A DNA stretch of 7,096 nt from Anaerolineae bacterium (GTDB taxonomy: Bacteria; Chloroflexota; Anaerolineae; 4572-78; NAK82), in the NCBI GenBank assembly GCA_030598425.1, contig JAUVPY010000123.1:1-7096 (forward strand), in the 5' to 3' direction. A program made the position numbers and the translations under genes. Under the pieces are notes generated by a model, which had not been told where the DNA came from, did not search any database, and saw nothing but the letters and a program-made list of their open reading frames with translations. This document shows, piece by piece, positions 7,029 to 7,096 of this stretch (within the stretch, counting starts at the first letter, position 1; each line of letters opens with the position of its first letter).

Positions 7029-7096
7029 ATGTCGAAGACAGTCGCAGACGTAGTTAAAATGGGGAAAGAGGTACAGATGGTGGATCTCAGATTCAC
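7029..7096 (+). CDS. glnA: Glutamine synthetase type I, N-terminal fragment (cut by window edge)
   Basis: Glutamine synthetase makes glutamine from glutamate, ammonia and ATP as a cytoplasmic dodecamer. Only 22 full codons are present: MSKTVADVVKMGKEV followed by QMVDLRF. The V-x-F/M-V-D-L-R-F element after a short helix is the conserved start of type I (GlnA) proteins, which typically begin with a helix and then KFVDLRFTD. The next partial codon (AC) must be Thr, which fits. The start follows a full Shine-Dalgarno and a clear -10 box. The divergent neighbour encodes the enzyme that adenylylates GS, strengthening the call. The adenylylated tyrosine lies near the C-terminus, outside the window, so whether this GS is a substrate cannot be read here. 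Confidence 0.85.
   Translation, partial: MSKTVADVVKMGKEVQMVDLRF

Noticed and set aside
6842..7096. Extension of the glnE reading frame upstream to the window edge (85 more residues)
   Set aside because: The extra frame runs antisense through the start of glnA and through both promoters, lacks GlnE-like sequence, and its last in-frame ATG (6871) overlaps the -10 box. Start at 6841 is preferred.

Overview
The window reads as bacterial chromosome: dense coding, good Shine-Dalgarno sites and sigma70-type promoters. It carries a nitrogen-assimilation control locus beside an unrelated enzyme gene. There is no phylogenetic marker in it. The merged GlnE/ACT architecture, moderately high G+C coding DNA and an uncharacterised solenoid protein make me think of Chloroflexota or a similar deep-branching phylum, but that is a low-confidence guess.

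Left part (1-2421, + strand): the 3' portion of a gene for a dikinase-like enzyme. It has an ATP-grasp domain first and a swivelling phosphohistidine domain last, the domain order of rifampicin phosphotransferase and related PEP-synthase-like proteins. Its N-terminus lies outside the window. It converges on the next gene with only 21 bases between the two stop codons.

Middle and right (6841 down to 2443, - strand): a probable two-gene unit. The first gene encodes a 1242-residue GlnE, the adenylyltransferase/adenylyl-removing enzyme of glutamine synthetase. Both nucleotidyltransferase halves are present, and between them sits a tandem pair of ACT domains of the kind normally found at the C-terminus of GlnD. 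Forty-nine bases downstream begins a 206-residue protein made of about ten 15-16-residue repeats, a predicted beta-solenoid, ending in one membrane helix and an arginine tail.

Right edge (7029-7096, + strand): the first 22 codons of glnA, type I glutamine synthetase, divergent from glnE. The 187-base gap between them holds a perfect-consensus promoter for glnE (TTGACA, 17 bases, TATAAT), a promoter for glnA, a small dyad between the two -35 boxes, and an inverted repeat ending directly at the glnA ribosome binding site.

Taken together, the enzyme that makes glutamine (GlnA) and the enzyme that would modify it (GlnE) share one control region. GlnE appears to carry its own glutamine-sensor-like module, which suggests direct glutamine feedback on GS modification with less dependence on a separate GlnD. 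That mechanism is inference; the domain order is read directly from the sequence. No tRNA, rRNA, CRISPR array or mobile element was seen.
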